DNA from: Sphingomonas sp. Leaf21
GTDB lineage: Bacteria; Pseudomonadota; Alphaproteobacteria; Sphingomonadales; Sphingomonadaceae
Reading direction: 5' to 3'
DNA: 64,000 nt
NCBI RefSeq assembly: GCF_916858675.1
Contig: NZ_CAKASM010000013.1
Span: forward strand, 25,121 to 89,120
The notes beneath the pieces were generated by a model, which did not search any database, was not told the origin of the DNA, and saw only the letters and a program-made list of their open reading frames with translations. This document shows, piece after piece, positions 63,849 through 64,000 of this stretch. Every line of letters begins with the position of its first letter. Positions within the stretch are counted from its first letter, which is position 1. Position numbers and translations under genes: made by a program.

Positions 63849-64000
63849 CGCGGATCCTGCCCGATCGCTGGATGGCGATGGCGCTGCCCGTCGGGGCGGG
63901 GTGCGCGGTGCTCGCGCTCGGCCTGTTCCTGATGCCCAGCGCGCGCGAGGTCGAGCAGGCGGGCCGCCGCGCGACCGCGCCGGTCGCCGCCGCGATGGCC
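63845..64000 (+). CDS. Membrane-anchored protein of the Pel-like operon (cut by window edge)
   Basis: The first 52 codons of a gene that starts at an ATG overlapping the stop of the GH114 gene (ATGA) and runs off the right edge. One hydrophobic segment is visible (MALPVGAGCAVLALGLFLM), then charged helical sequence (AREVEQAGRRA). Its tight coupling places it in the same operon. In other Pel loci PelD, PelE, PelC and PelB would be expected around here, but too little is present to choose one. Confidence 0.6.
   Translation, partial: MTRILPDRWMAMALPVGAGCAVLALGLFLMPSAREVEQAGRRATAPVAAAMA

Overview
The window is a high-GC chromosomal segment from an alphaproteobacterium, most probably a sphingomonad (Sphingomonas or a close relative). 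This rests on gene content: carotenoid genes crtY and crtI, a CcrM-type GANTC methyltransferase next to rnhB, dnaN/recF/gyrB clustered without dnaA, split-subunit proton-translocating transhydrogenase (pntAa, pntAb, pntB), HWE-type histidine kinases, TonB-dependent receptors of the Xanthomonas/Caulobacter type and a DUF1501/DUF1800 pair. No tRNA, rRNA, CRISPR array, prophage or classical insertion sequence was found. Many very long open frames lie antisense to real genes, as expected at this GC content, and were discarded.

Layout. 1-2.5 kb: an exported protein cut by the left edge, an alpha/beta hydrolase, and an SdpI-like membrane protein overlapping its ArsR-type regulator. 2.6-9.3 kb: crtY-crtI, a beta-propeller protein, a small phosphatase-like protein, a cyclopropane-fatty-acid synthase-type enzyme and a molybdopterin lipoprotein coupled to a cytochrome b. 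10-14 kb: flavin reductase-like protein, TSUP exporter, rlmN, an exported protein and a histidine phosphatase. 14-20.5 kb: outer-membrane barrel protein, dnaN, recF, gyrB. 20.6-25.3 kb: an exported methyltransferase-like protein, a three-gene phosphorelay cluster and an exonuclease. 25.4-29.4 kb: folP, ccrM, rnhB, thiD. 29.7-36 kb: bestrophin, an NtrC-like regulator with an altered sigma-54 contact loop, an aa3-type oxidase subunit IV-like peptide and the pnt operon, which is interrupted by a DUF559 nuclease gene bracketed by inverted repeats. 36-43.8 kb: a regulator with a pseudo-receiver, an MpaB-type oxygenase, a divergent DapF, an XRE regulator with glutaminyl cyclase, an Rrf2 regulator and DUF1501/DUF1800. 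44-57.9 kb: a phospholipase C-like protein coupled to a TonB receptor, a kinase/receiver/Crp cluster, a DUF3772 MscS channel, a second TonB receptor and a two-component pair. 58.2-64 kb: a Pel-like exopolysaccharide locus.

The most interesting points are: (1) the right end, where a 1,120-residue RTX protein carries a PelA-like amidotransferase-fold/deacetylase core and is followed by pelG and a free-standing GH114 hydrolase, so PelA appears split and the deacetylase part appears re-routed to type I secretion; (2) the DUF559 gene inside the pnt operon, framed by opposite copies of a palindromic repeat that also occurs as short inverted pairs elsewhere in the window, which looks like a mobile cassette with MITE-like relatives; (3) five GANTC sites upstream of ccrM, pointing to methylation feedback; and (4) three perfect dyads in the leader of an Rrf2 regulator. 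All functional calls come from reading motifs and context by eye; no database search was run.
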